A DNA stretch of 45,549 nt from Desulfotignum sp. (lineage in GTDB: Bacteria; Desulfobacterota; Desulfobacteria; Desulfobacterales; Desulfobacteraceae). The stretch lies in contig JAABSA010000033.1 in the NCBI GenBank assembly GCA_011390635.1, forward strand, positions 1-45,549, written 5' to 3'. The position numbers and the translations under genes are program-made. This document shows positions 33,810-41,512 of the stretch, in pieces. The notes below the pieces were generated by a model. It saw nothing but the letters and a program-made list of their open reading frames with translations. It was not told the DNA's origin and searched no databases. Each line of letters begins with the position of its first letter. Position 1 is the stretch's first letter.

Positions 33810-34829
33810 TTACACGGTATATACCAGATACCCCATGTAGCCTGCGTAGCAGCACAGCAGAAGAAAGCCGCCGCTCCGGCGGATCGTATAGTCCCTCCGC
33901 ATCAACAACCAGGGCAGGAAGCTCACAAACAGCATCACCAGATAATCATATATCAGACCGCTTTCAAAAAAACCGCCGGGTATCGGGATGGGGCGGACAA
34001 TTCCGGCTAACCCGATCACGGCCAGAATATTGAACACATTGCTGCCGATCAGGTTGCCGATGCTGATGTCCATTTCCTTTCGAAGCGCAGCGACCACAGA
34101 GGTAGCGAGTTCCGGCAGGGATGTGCCCAATGCAACGATAGTGAGCCCGATGAATTTTTCACTCACCCCGAAGGTTTTCATAATCACCACAGCAGCATCG
34201 ATGAGGACCTGGGCCCCGATCACCACCCCGGCGATGCCGAAGATGATCAGCATAATCTGTTTTGGCCGCGACTCGATGATTCCGATCTCCTCGAGTTCTT
34301 CTTCGACCTCGGCGACCAGTTCCCGGGCGTGTGCGGCTTCTGTGTCTGCTATAACGGATGCCTCCCTGGCCAGCCTGGTTTCCCGTGCGGAAATATAATA
34401 GTTGAAGACCGTATAAAGAATCACGCCGGCAAAGAGTGTCACCCCTTCAAGCCGGGTAATGTGCGAGTCCATGGAGATTATGAGCAGATAGACCGAAATA
34501 CCAAGCATCAGGGGAATATCACGCCTGATCACAGACTTGTCCGCCGTAAGCGGAATCAAGAACGCCGCCGCTCCCAGAACCAGGGCAATGTTGCAGATAT
34601 TGCTGCCCACCACATTGCCCACAGCGATCATACTTTTTCCAGCCAGCGACGAGATAACGCTGACCACCATTTCGGGCGCTGAAGTGCCAAAGGCCACCAC
34701 AGTCAAGCCAATCACCACCGGGGTCACCCCCAGGCTCCGGGCCAGATTGGCTGATCCTTTCACCAGCCATTCCGCACCATAATAGAGCAGTGCGAACCCA
34801 ACAATCAACAAAACAACTTGTAACCACAT
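33810..34829 (-). CDS. calcium/sodium antiporter (CaCA family, YrbG-like)
   Basis: 339 residues, about 10 membrane helices in two inverted halves. Each half has its alpha-repeat: GLTVVAFGTSAPEMVVSVISSL with VGNVVGSNICNIALVLG, and GLTIVALGTSLPELATSVVAAL with IGNLIGSNVFNILAVIG. The central hydrophilic loop (residues ~160-195) is very acidic (ELVAEVEEELEEIGIIE). Exports Ca2+ in exchange for Na+ or H+ across the inner membrane. AAGGAGG lies 5 bases before the ATG. It is transcribed alone, divergent from the TauE gene. Length is standard. Confidence 0.94.
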   Translation of the reverse strand: MWLQVVLLIVGFALLYYGAEWLVKGSANLARSLGVTPVVIGLTVVAFGTSAPEMVVSVISSLAGKSMIAVGNVVGSNICNIALVLGAAAFLIPLTADKSVIRRDIPLMLGISVYLLIISMDSHITRLEGVTLFAGVILYTVFNYYISARETRLAREASVIADTEAAHARELVAEVEEELEEIGIIESRPKQIMLIIFGIAGVVIGAQVLIDAAVVIMKTFGVSEKFIGLTIVALGTSLPELATSVVAALRKEMDISIGNLIGSNVFNILAVIGLAGIVRPIPIPGGFFESGLIYDYLVMLFVSFLPWLLMRRDYTIRRSGGFLLLCCYAGYMGYLVYTV

Positions 34830-35345
34830 GTCCGCCTCCTTTTACATTTTATGTGAAATTAACATATACATGGCCATAACAGCGTTTACTATATCAATCA
34901 ATCCAGCAGGTTCAAAACTGTTACAGCAAAACATATGCCACTTTCACAGGAAAAAAGATACGATTGACACACCAGGGGGAAACCGGTCCACAACAACCGG
35001 TCCTGCAGGTAAAAGCACACACATCGGGCACGGTTAAAAAATTACAGGCCAAGGATACCATTCAATGAATAAATGTCCACGAAAAGTTTCAGTGAGCAAG
35101 ATTCTGTCAACCGGCAGTGGACTGCGAAGACACCGGCCACCTGGTACTCCAGATGTCATCCGTGTCAAAAAAATGTGTCTGTAAAAATTAACATTCTGTA
35201 ATTTCAAACTGTTGCATTTTACTCCCGCCTCTTTCATGCACTTATTGAGCCTGTGGCATATATTTTGATTTATCACTTTCCAGCAGATGAAACCCGATGA
35301 CGGGGTGTCAAACTCACATCAAAAACAAAACATGAGGAGGCCATA
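34830..35345. other. 516-bp divergent intergenic region
   Basis: No convincing gene. It contains a 9-bp direct repeat AACCGGTCC (34981-34989 and 34995-35003), each with an ACCGGT palindrome, and a candidate sigma-54 site near the TauE gene. An 80-codon open frame on the minus strand (35034-35276) has no recognisable features. Confidence 0.55.
35254..35269 (+). promoter_or_regulatory. candidate sigma-54 promoter of the TauE operon
   Basis: TGGCATATATTTTGAT fits the -24/-12 pattern TGGCA-N6-TTG with 10 bases between GG and the -12 dinucleotide, but has GA instead of the preferred GC at -12. It lies 76 bases before the ATG at 35346, and a sigma-54 activator gene is 2 kb away. Confidence 0.35.
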
Positions 35346-36392
35346 ATGACTGAGCGAACGGAACAACAAAAAAAAATGGGATGGGAAGTTGCCCGGGATC
35401 TTGAGGCAACCAAAAAAACCGTATGGGAGCGCATGATGCCCGAGTGGCAGCAGATCCGGGCAGCCATGGGGGGCATCGTGGTATTTTTCCTGCTGTTTCT
35501 GGTGGGGATCTGGCTGGCCGGTAACCCCTTTGAATTCACGGTGCGTCTGCCTTCAGCATTCAACCTGTCCCACGGGTTCACCGGAGACCAGTGGACCATT
35601 GTATGGAGCGTGGTGTTGATTGCCGCATTTTTTGAATTCATGGATGCATCCGCCGGCATGGGGTTCGGAACAGCCCTGACGCCGCTGCTCCTCGTGATGG
35701 GATTCGACCCCAAACAGATCGTGCCCGTTGTCATGATCCAGCAGGGTGCCGCTGGTCTTGTGGGTGCGTTTCTCCACAGCGAATACCAGAATGTGGAGTG
35801 GAAGTTCAAGCCCATGAGTGAAACCGTCAAGCTGGCACTGATCATTGTGGTCTCCGGCGTGGTGTTCAACGTCCTGGCCATTGTGGGCGTCTATAAGATC
35901 TTCATGGTGGACAAGATCTGGATCAAGTTGTATGTGGCCTTTCTGCTGCTCATGATGGGGGTGATCTCCCTGATCTCCTCCAAAAAAGACCGTCCCTATA
36001 AACCTGGTAAAATGGTGCTTTGGGCATCCCTGGCCGGGTTCAACAAAGGGGTGGGCGGTGGCGGCTACGGTCCCGTGGTCACCATCGGGGGCCTTCTGGC
36101 CGGAGTGCCGGTAAAAAGTATGCTGGCAGTGACCGCCATCAGTGAGGGGGCTGTGAGCACCGTGGCCGTGGTCACCTGGTTCGCCATGCTCACCTCCGGG
36201 GTGAAAATCGATTATATCCTGCTGCCCAGCTTCATGCTCGCCACCATGTTCTCTGCCGTGGCCGCTCCCTACATGACCCGTGTATTTCCGGAAAAAGCAT
36301 GGAAAATAGTGGTGCCGGCTTACTGTCTGTGCCTGACCGCCTACGCATTCTACAAGATTATACCCGACATCATCAACCGCCTGGCAGGATAA
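35346..36392 (+). CDS. TauE/SafE-family sulfite/organosulfonate exporter
   Basis: 348 residues. A soluble N-terminal tail of ~40 residues (unusually long and charged) precedes 8-9 membrane helices. The two TauE repeats show FMDASAGMGFGTALTPLLL and FNKGVGGGGYGPVVTIGGLLAG. The family exports sulfite, sulfoacetate or similar anions, or takes up sulfur compounds. GAGGAGG is 5 bases before the ATG. It is the first of five plus-strand genes running to 41157. The association with receiver-CBS, kinase-like and acetyltransferase-deacetylase genes suggests a sensed anion flux, but the substrate is not determined. Confidence 0.9.
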   Translation: MTERTEQQKKMGWEVARDLEATKKTVWERMMPEWQQIRAAMGGIVVFFLLFLVGIWLAGNPFEFTVRLPSAFNLSHGFTGDQWTIVWSVVLIAAFFEFMDASAGMGFGTALTPLLLVMGFDPKQIVPVVMIQQGAAGLVGAFLHSEYQNVEWKFKPMSETVKLALIIVVSGVVFNVLAIVGVYKIFMVDKIWIKLYVAFLLLMMGVISLISSKKDRPYKPGKMVLWASLAGFNKGVGGGGYGPVVTIGGLLAGVPVKSMLAVTAISEGAVSTVAVVTWFAMLTSGVKIDYILLPSFMLATMFSAVAAPYMTRVFPEKAWKIVVPAYCLCLTAYAFYKIIPDIINRLAG

Positions 36393-36417
36393 CCTGAAAA
36401 CCCTTAGCCGGTAACAC

Positions 36418-36455
36418 GGCTGACCAGACCTTTGATAACAGAGGCCTGGTCAGCC
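36418..36455 (+). terminator. hairpin after the TauE gene, possible attenuator
   Basis: GGCTGACCAG (36418-36427) pairs with CTGGTCAGCC (36446-36455), extended inward by CC/GG after one mismatch. A competing hairpin AGCCG/CGGCT (36406-36410 with 36417-36421) overlaps its 5' arm. The U-tract is weak (ATTTACCC), so partial termination or processing between the first and second gene is likelier than a full stop. Confidence 0.6.
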
Positions 36456-36497
36456 ATTTACCCTAAAACCATAACCTTCAAACCATAAGAGGAAATC

Positions 36498-36920
36498 ATG
36501 AAATCAGTCCATACCAGCCAGATCCGGTTTTCATCACCGGGACCCCCCCGGCCCCGCCGTGGATTCGTGCAAACCCGGCTCCAAAATTTTGGATTGTCCA
36601 TGATTGTCATGGGCATAAGTTTCCTGTTATACTACATGGGCCTTTTCGGCGGGGTCGAAGGCCCCCTGGAACCGGCCAAGATCGGTGACACACTGGGGTC
36701 TCTGGGTGTTTCCAATTACCATATACTTGGAATCTGCCTGCTGTTCATGGTCATCAGCCTGACCTGGAACAACGTGTATAATACATTCCAAGGTATCCGT
36801 CACCGGAATGACACCAGCAGGCAGCCCGGAACTATCAGCAAAGGACCCGTCAGCCATTTTCTGTGGGTGATGTGGCTGGTGTTCAGTGCCATGGTAGGAT
36901 ATCTGGCCTGGCTGTCCTGA
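36498..36920 (+). CDS. small membrane protein, three helices, unknown family
   Basis: 140 residues. A basic N-terminal tail (PRPRRGF) is followed by predicted helices at ~31-50 (FGLSMIVMGISFLLYYMGLF), ~74-94 (YHILGICLLFMVISLTWNNVY) and ~120-139 (HFLWVMWLVFSAMVGYLAWL). I do not recognise the family. AAGAGGAAA precedes the ATG. It sits between the TauE transporter and the receiver-CBS gene and could be an accessory subunit of the transporter. Confidence 0.7.
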   Translation: MKSVHTSQIRFSSPGPPRPRRGFVQTRLQNFGLSMIVMGISFLLYYMGLFGGVEGPLEPAKIGDTLGSLGVSNYHILGICLLFMVISLTWNNVYNTFQGIRHRNDTSRQPGTISKGPVSHFLWVMWLVFSAMVGYLAWLS

Positions 36921-36951
36921 ACGAAAAGAGAAAAACTGCAGAGGAGACCCC

Positions 36952-37821
36952 ATGACAGAAAAAATAAAGGTACTGATCGTGGATGACGAGGTCCGGTTTG
37001 TCCAAAATGTTTCCCGGCTGCTGGACAACGGCCGGTTTGACGTCTCTGTGGCACACAATGGACTGGATGCCCTTGAGGTCATGCACAAAACCCGGCCGGA
37101 TGTGGTGGTGCTGGACATACGCATGCCGGAAATGGACGGCATCGAAACCCTTTTGGCGATGAAGAACCTTGATGCGGAAACGTCGGTGATCATTCTCACC
37201 GGTCATGCAGATGTGGAAACCGGTATCCTGGCCATCCGTGAAGGCGCATTTGACTATTTGTTCAAACCATGTGATATGGATCTTCTAAGGGAAAAAATCC
37301 TTCAAGCGGCAGCAACAAGACAGATCCAGCGCTGCCCCGTGCTGTGGCCCAGGCGCATGGTCAAGGAGATCACCAATGCATCGTTTATCCCGCTGGACAT
37401 CACGGATGACTTGACAAAAGCCCTGGAGATATTCAATGCCACCGGGTCCTGGGGAATGCGAGAAGAACTTCATGTGACGGATAACAGGGACCGGCTGCGG
37501 GGGGTAATATCAAGAAACGGGCTGATCCGGGAAGCGGAAAGGGTGTATCCGGAACGAAACATTCTCTGGTCCGACCTGGTCAAAAATCCCTGGTGGCTGC
37601 CCGGAAAAAAGGTGTCTGATGTCATGGAACCGCCGGCAGACATATCAGCCCACCCGGATGAACCGCTTCACCAGGTGGCACAAAAAATGATCAACCACCA
37701 CATCCGGTGTCTGCCGGTAATAGCAGACAACCGGTTTATGGGAATCATCCGGCTGAATGATATTCTTTTTCATATATCGACGGCCCATGAAAACAGGAAA
37801 CTGGGACATGAAGATGCATAA
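36952..37821 (+). CDS. response-regulator receiver fused to CBS domains
   Basis: 289 residues. Residues 1-122 are a receiver with acidic pocket D11/D12, phospho-acceptor D55 (VLDIRMPEMDG), T in ILTGHAD and K in YLFKPCD. Residues ~140-205 form a first, divergent CBS motif (ASFIPLDITDDLTKALEIFNATG...LRGVISRNGLI), and ~225-280 a second, clear CBS motif (VSDVMEPPADISAHPDEPLHQVAQKMINHHIRCLPVIADNRFMGIIRLNDIL). There is no DNA-binding domain. It probably couples phosphorylation to adenine-nucleotide binding and passes it on by protein contact. GAGGAG precedes the ATG. The kinase-like gene starts 14 bases before its stop. Confidence 0.9.
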   Translation: MTEKIKVLIVDDEVRFVQNVSRLLDNGRFDVSVAHNGLDALEVMHKTRPDVVVLDIRMPEMDGIETLLAMKNLDAETSVIILTGHADVETGILAIREGAFDYLFKPCDMDLLREKILQAAATRQIQRCPVLWPRRMVKEITNASFIPLDITDDLTKALEIFNATGSWGMREELHVTDNRDRLRGVISRNGLIREAERVYPERNILWSDLVKNPWWLPGKKVSDVMEPPADISAHPDEPLHQVAQKMINHHIRCLPVIADNRFMGIIRLNDILFHISTAHENRKLGHEDA

Positions 37822-38812
37822 ACATATTTCAGGCCCTCTCCAAATCCCCTATCCGCTCGTCAGGCCGGCATGGATTTCAGCGGTATGCGTTTCCCTGATG
37901 CCGGCCGCAGGTGTGTTTGCCGGTCTGGCCCTGTGGATATGGTACCGGAGTCCATCACCGGTTTTCGGCCTGATACTGCTGGCAGTCGGGGTTCTGGCTG
38001 GTGCCGCCGCACTGGTCTATCATCTCAGGGAAATGTCCCTGCGGCTGGGTAAAAAAATGCATCACATCCAGCTGCTGGACCAGCAGTTGTTGAAAATGAG
38101 CCGCATGGCTGCTGCCACCAAACTGACACAAGATTTTCTGGCAGCTCTCAAAGACGGCCTGATCAATATGGAAAGTTCTGCGGCACTTGCCCGGGAGTTG
38201 ATCGATCAGGAAAACCTGCCGGATGCAACCCGAAACCTTGACGATATCAAAACAAAGTCCACAAAATCCTGTGCTTCTATCAACAAATTGCTGACCATCA
38301 CACGAACCCCGGGAAATAACTGGATTATCCAGGATATCCAGATCAATGACATGATCATGGACATCCTGGAAATTCTTGCCCCCCAGTTCCGGGAAAAACA
38401 GGTCCACATCACCCGGGACCAGGAAGAGAATCCGCCCATGATCCGCAGCAATTTTTCCCGGGTGTACCAGGTCTTTCAGAACCTGTTTCTCACTGTGACG
38501 TCCGATATCATCCAAAAGGGGCAGTTGACTGTAACCACCCGGTCCGGATCAGAGGGCGTTCAAATGGTCCTGGTCTATCCCAGCCGCCATTTTGACAAAC
38601 ACGTAGTGAGACAACTGGCCGACCCGGCCTATGCACTCCAGGCCCAGGAACCCGGCCCATGGCTGGCGCTGTGCGTCTATCATGCTGACAGGGTCAACGG
38701 GTGGGTCCGTTCGGATGAAACCGATACCGGGCTTACACTGACCGTGAATCTGCCCTACCGCATCGACCGGTCATCGCCCCCGACACCCCAATCATTTTTG
38801 AAGGGACTATGA
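37808..38812 (+). CDS. degenerate histidine-kinase-like membrane protein
   Basis: About 334 residues. Two membrane helices near the N-terminus (PAWISAVCVSLMPAAGVFAGLALWIWY and VFGLILLAVGVLAGAAALVYHL) are followed by a coiled segment and a DHp-like helical pair (MSRMAAATKLTQDFLAALKDGLINMESSAALARELI). The normal H-E-x-x-N/T-P box is absent: the place of His is not obvious. The C-terminal ~150 residues look like an HATPase fold (VYQVFQNLFLTVTSDIIQKGQLTVTTR) but N, G1 and G2 boxes are not intact. It is probably a sensor pseudokinase or a dimer partner. Start chosen at 37808 (AGGAAA upstream); the frame is open further up. It overlaps both neighbours. Confidence 0.6.
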   Translation: MKMHKHISGPLQIPYPLVRPAWISAVCVSLMPAAGVFAGLALWIWYRSPSPVFGLILLAVGVLAGAAALVYHLREMSLRLGKKMHHIQLLDQQLLKMSRMAAATKLTQDFLAALKDGLINMESSAALARELIDQENLPDATRNLDDIKTKSTKSCASINKLLTITRTPGNNWIIQDIQINDMIMDILEILAPQFREKQVHITRDQEENPPMIRSNFSRVYQVFQNLFLTVTSDIIQKGQLTVTTRSGSEGVQMVLVYPSRHFDKHVVRQLADPAYALQAQEPGPWLALCVYHADRVNGWVRSDETDTGLTLTVNLPYRIDRSSPPTPQSFLKGL

Positions 38813-41157
38813 TCCGGATTCAAGATCTGGCCTATGCCGTTGAAAATATTTCCCGTCAGGACCCGGAAATCGGGTACGCCCTTTCCGAACTGCTGGCTGC
38901 CGGCCGCATCCGGATTTCGGTGGATGCCGTCAGCCTTGGGATTGATCCCTGTTTTTTGTTTGAAGATGAGCGGGTCTTTGTCCGAAAAGTGAGTTATTTC
39001 AACCACGGGATTGCCCCGCTGGAAGAAAGGCTGGTGCTCAAATACGGGGAGACTGCTGCAAAACACGGGATTGCAGAAACCCCTGCTAACAGGGATTATT
39101 TTGCCGCCGTAACCCACATTCATATGGCCGGCATCACCTGCCTGGTGAATTTTGAACTCACCAGTGCCATTTCCAGGCTCCAAAAAGAAATCAGGGCTGC
39201 CGGCAGCAGGACAGATCTTGAAAACATCCTGAAAGTCCGGCTTGAAACCCTGCAGCAGATGTTACAGGCCCCCCCTGCCAGCCGCAGTATGGAAATATTT
39301 CTGAAGGACCGGCTGTATTCCATTGAAATGCAGAAATCCGTTGACTGTCATTTTGTCCCATTCCCCTTTTCATCCACGGCCCTGGCTCAGCTGGCACAGC
39401 TGAATCTGGAATTTTTTCATTTGCGGTTTGTGCTGGACCTGTTTATCACGGGGACATTCCACCGGCTTTTTGCAGCTGTCAGCCAAGGGAAGATAACCGG
39501 AATGATGTATCTGAAGGAAAAAAACCGATTGTTCTACACCGGGCTGGAAATCCATTATGTGGCCACAGTCAACGGGCTCCCCCTGGATGAACAGACCCTT
39601 TATTATCCCAGGATACGGGGAACCGGCACCTTTCTCATGGCCGGAACCTGGCTCCTGTGGAAAAGCCGTTTTTTCCGGGCATCGGAAATTGTTCTGGATG
39701 CGGAAATCGGCGCAGAACAATTTTATGAAGCCATCGGGTTTGATTTCCGGCCTCCTTATGGGTATCTGCTCAAACAGCCCAAAGACAAGCTGCTGTTGTA
39801 TATTGTCGGCATGGCCATGAATTGTGAAACACTGCCGGACCGGCTGCAGGCCGCAGTGGTCAAGTGCATCAAACAGCAGGTCACCAGCCTGAAAAAAAAC
39901 ACCCCGGCCGATGATCCAAAACGGAAAGTCGCCATCCTGGCGATTTCAAGCTGTAACCAGGGGAATAAAAACAAAACTCTGTCAGCGATGGTCCAGGACC
40001 TGGTCTCCCGGGCCAGCCGCCGTATACCTGAAGCCCGTATGCTGCTGCAGGTTCTGGCACAGGATGATGCCGACCGGTCCAGACACATTCTGGTGAAAGG
40101 GGCCAGCATGATCTGGGTGGTCAGTGATCCGGTGTTTGACCAGCACCTGGAAGGCATCTTTCATATGGAAAGCCGGAAGCGGACCCAGGCACTGACATCC
40201 ATACTGGCAAAGGAACCTTTTACAGAAAGGGTCATCACGGTCCAGCCCCGGGCCGCCACCGAGCAGGAACTGGCCTGGGTTCACCTGCCGGAATACATTG
40301 TCAAAATTGCTGAAACCACCGGAAAAAAACTGGCTTACCTGGATCCGGACACCCAGACCACGCCCCACTCCTATGCAGTGGCCAGACTGGCCGCCGGCAG
40401 TGTGTTCAGCCTCATCGATGCGGTGTACAACGATCCTTTGCACCGCAGCGGCATCGCCTGCATCCGTCCCCCGGGCCATCATGCGGAACCTGACCGGGCC
40501 ATGGGTTTCTGCCTGTTCAACAACGTGGCGTTAGGGGCAGCTTACCTCAAACACCGGTACGGCGCAAAAAAGATTTTGATCGTGGATATAGATATCCACC
40601 ATGGCAACGGCATCCAGAAAGCATTTTATGACAGTCCGGAAGTGCTGTATTTTTCCGCCCACCAGTTTCCCTGTTACCCGGGCACCGGAAAACTGGCGGA
40701 TATCGGAAACGGTGCCGGAAAAGGTTACACCATCAATGTACCCCTGCCAAAAGGCAAGGGAGACAAGGACTATGCTGCTGTCCTCCATTTTCTTTTGAAC
40801 CCTGTGGCCACACAGTTTCAGCCGGAAATGATCCTGGTGGCCTTAGGGTTTGATCTCTATGCCCGGGATCCCCTGGGACAGATGAACGTGACCCCGGACG
40901 GATATGCCCTGATAACCCGCATGCTCAAACAGCTGGCAAAAAAGGTCTGCAGCGGACGGATCATCTTTGTGCTGGAAGGCGGATACAGTATCAGGGGCAT
41001 CCGCGAATGCGGGCTGCGGGTGTTCCAGGAACTGGTGGATCTTCCTACCCTGAGCCCGGAAAAAATCCGCCGGATGATCCCGGAAAAACCCGGTAGCGTA
41101 CCGGAACTGAAAAAAGCCATGGATCTGCACAGAACCTTCTGGCCGGCCATCCCCTGA
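38809..41157 (+). CDS. GNAT acetyltransferase - histone-deacetylase-family fusion protein
   Basis: 782 residues. Residues 1-185 are of unknown fold and helical. Residues ~195-345 resemble a GNAT domain: GKITGMMYLKEKNRLFYTGLEIHYVA, the acetyl-CoA loop RIRGTGTFLMAGTWLLW (~270), and AEQFYEAIGFDFRPPYG. A ~110-residue linker follows. Residues ~455-755 are an HDAC/AcuC/APAH-type deacetylase with its active site intact: RPPGHHAEPDRAMGFCLFNNVA (~550), IVDIDIHHGNGIQKAFY (Zn ligands D-x-H, ~592), ALGFDLYARDPLG (third ligand) and LEGGYSIRG (Tyr). One chain would thus add and remove acyl groups, probably on lysines. It overlaps the kinase-like gene by 4 bases. Bacillus AcuA (GNAT) and AcuC (HDAC) control acetyl-CoA synthetase this way; the target here is not known. 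Confidence 0.85.
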   Translation: MIRIQDLAYAVENISRQDPEIGYALSELLAAGRIRISVDAVSLGIDPCFLFEDERVFVRKVSYFNHGIAPLEERLVLKYGETAAKHGIAETPANRDYFAAVTHIHMAGITCLVNFELTSAISRLQKEIRAAGSRTDLENILKVRLETLQQMLQAPPASRSMEIFLKDRLYSIEMQKSVDCHFVPFPFSSTALAQLAQLNLEFFHLRFVLDLFITGTFHRLFAAVSQGKITGMMYLKEKNRLFYTGLEIHYVATVNGLPLDEQTLYYPRIRGTGTFLMAGTWLLWKSRFFRASEIVLDAEIGAEQFYEAIGFDFRPPYGYLLKQPKDKLLLYIVGMAMNCETLPDRLQAAVVKCIKQQVTSLKKNTPADDPKRKVAILAISSCNQGNKNKTLSAMVQDLVSRASRRIPEARMLLQVLAQDDADRSRHILVKGASMIWVVSDPVFDQHLEGIFHMESRKRTQALTSILAKEPFTERVITVQPRAATEQELAWVHLPEYIVKIAETTGKKLAYLDPDTQTTPHSYAVARLAAGSVFSLIDAVYNDPLHRSGIACIRPPGHHAEPDRAMGFCLFNNVALGAAYLKHRYGAKKILIVDIDIHHGNGIQKAFYDSPEVLYFSAHQFPCYPGTGKLADIGNGAGKGYTINVPLPKGKGDKDYAAVLHFLLNPVATQFQPEMILVALGFDLYARDPLGQMNVTPDGYALITRMLKQLAKKVCSGRIIFVLEGGYSIRGIRECGLRVFQELVDLPTLSPEKIRRMIPEKPGSVPELKKAMDLHRTFWPAIP

Positions 41158-41512
41158 ATGAAAAATTTTGATCAAATATTGGTTCCGGTTTGTGCTTTGA
41201 ACTCGATTGAATCGGCAGCAAGCCGGTCACAATATATGGCAATTCAACAAATCGGACTGACAGAAAGTCCACAGTATTTCGGAACGATGTTTTAGAAACC
41301 CAAATGGATAGTAGTCAACGGCTATGATCATGGCTATTCCCACCGGGAACCCGGGTTCAATTCCCGGCGGGGTCACTATTTAAAACATTTTGATTTCAGT
41401 TACTTGACCCAAATTTCTTTTGGCATCTCATGTCCGCCTCCAGTTCTCCGAAATTTTTTGTATTACCCAGTTGGGGTTTAACTGCTTATACTCAACTTGT
41501 TGATGAATTGAG
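41158..41512. other. AT-rich junction between core-like and defence genes
   Basis: 355 bases without a convincing gene. Composition drops in GC here. The only recognisable structure is a tRNA 3'-end-like segment at 41351-41375. An open plus frame from 41430 overlaps the HNH gene antisense and is not supported. Confidence 0.55.
41351..41375 (+). other. tRNA 3'-end-like fragment (T-arm plus acceptor strand)
   Basis: CCGGG-TTCAATT-CCCGG is a perfect T-arm with a 7-base loop beginning TTCAA, followed by CGGGGTC-A, which would be the 3' acceptor strand and discriminator of a tRNA beginning GACCCCG. No matching 5' half (GACCCCG, D-arm, anticodon arm) lies within 90 bases upstream. Such fragments are left where an integrase used a tRNA gene as attachment site. 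No CCA follows (CTA instead). Confidence 0.5.

Noticed and set aside
35034-35276. 80-codon minus-strand gene in the 34830-35345 gap
   Set aside because: No ribosome site, no recognisable motif, and unlike neighbouring genes in composition.
41341-41380. Complete tRNA gene
   Set aside because: Only the T-arm and 3' acceptor strand can be folded; no D-arm, anticodon arm or 5' acceptor strand in the preceding 90 bases.
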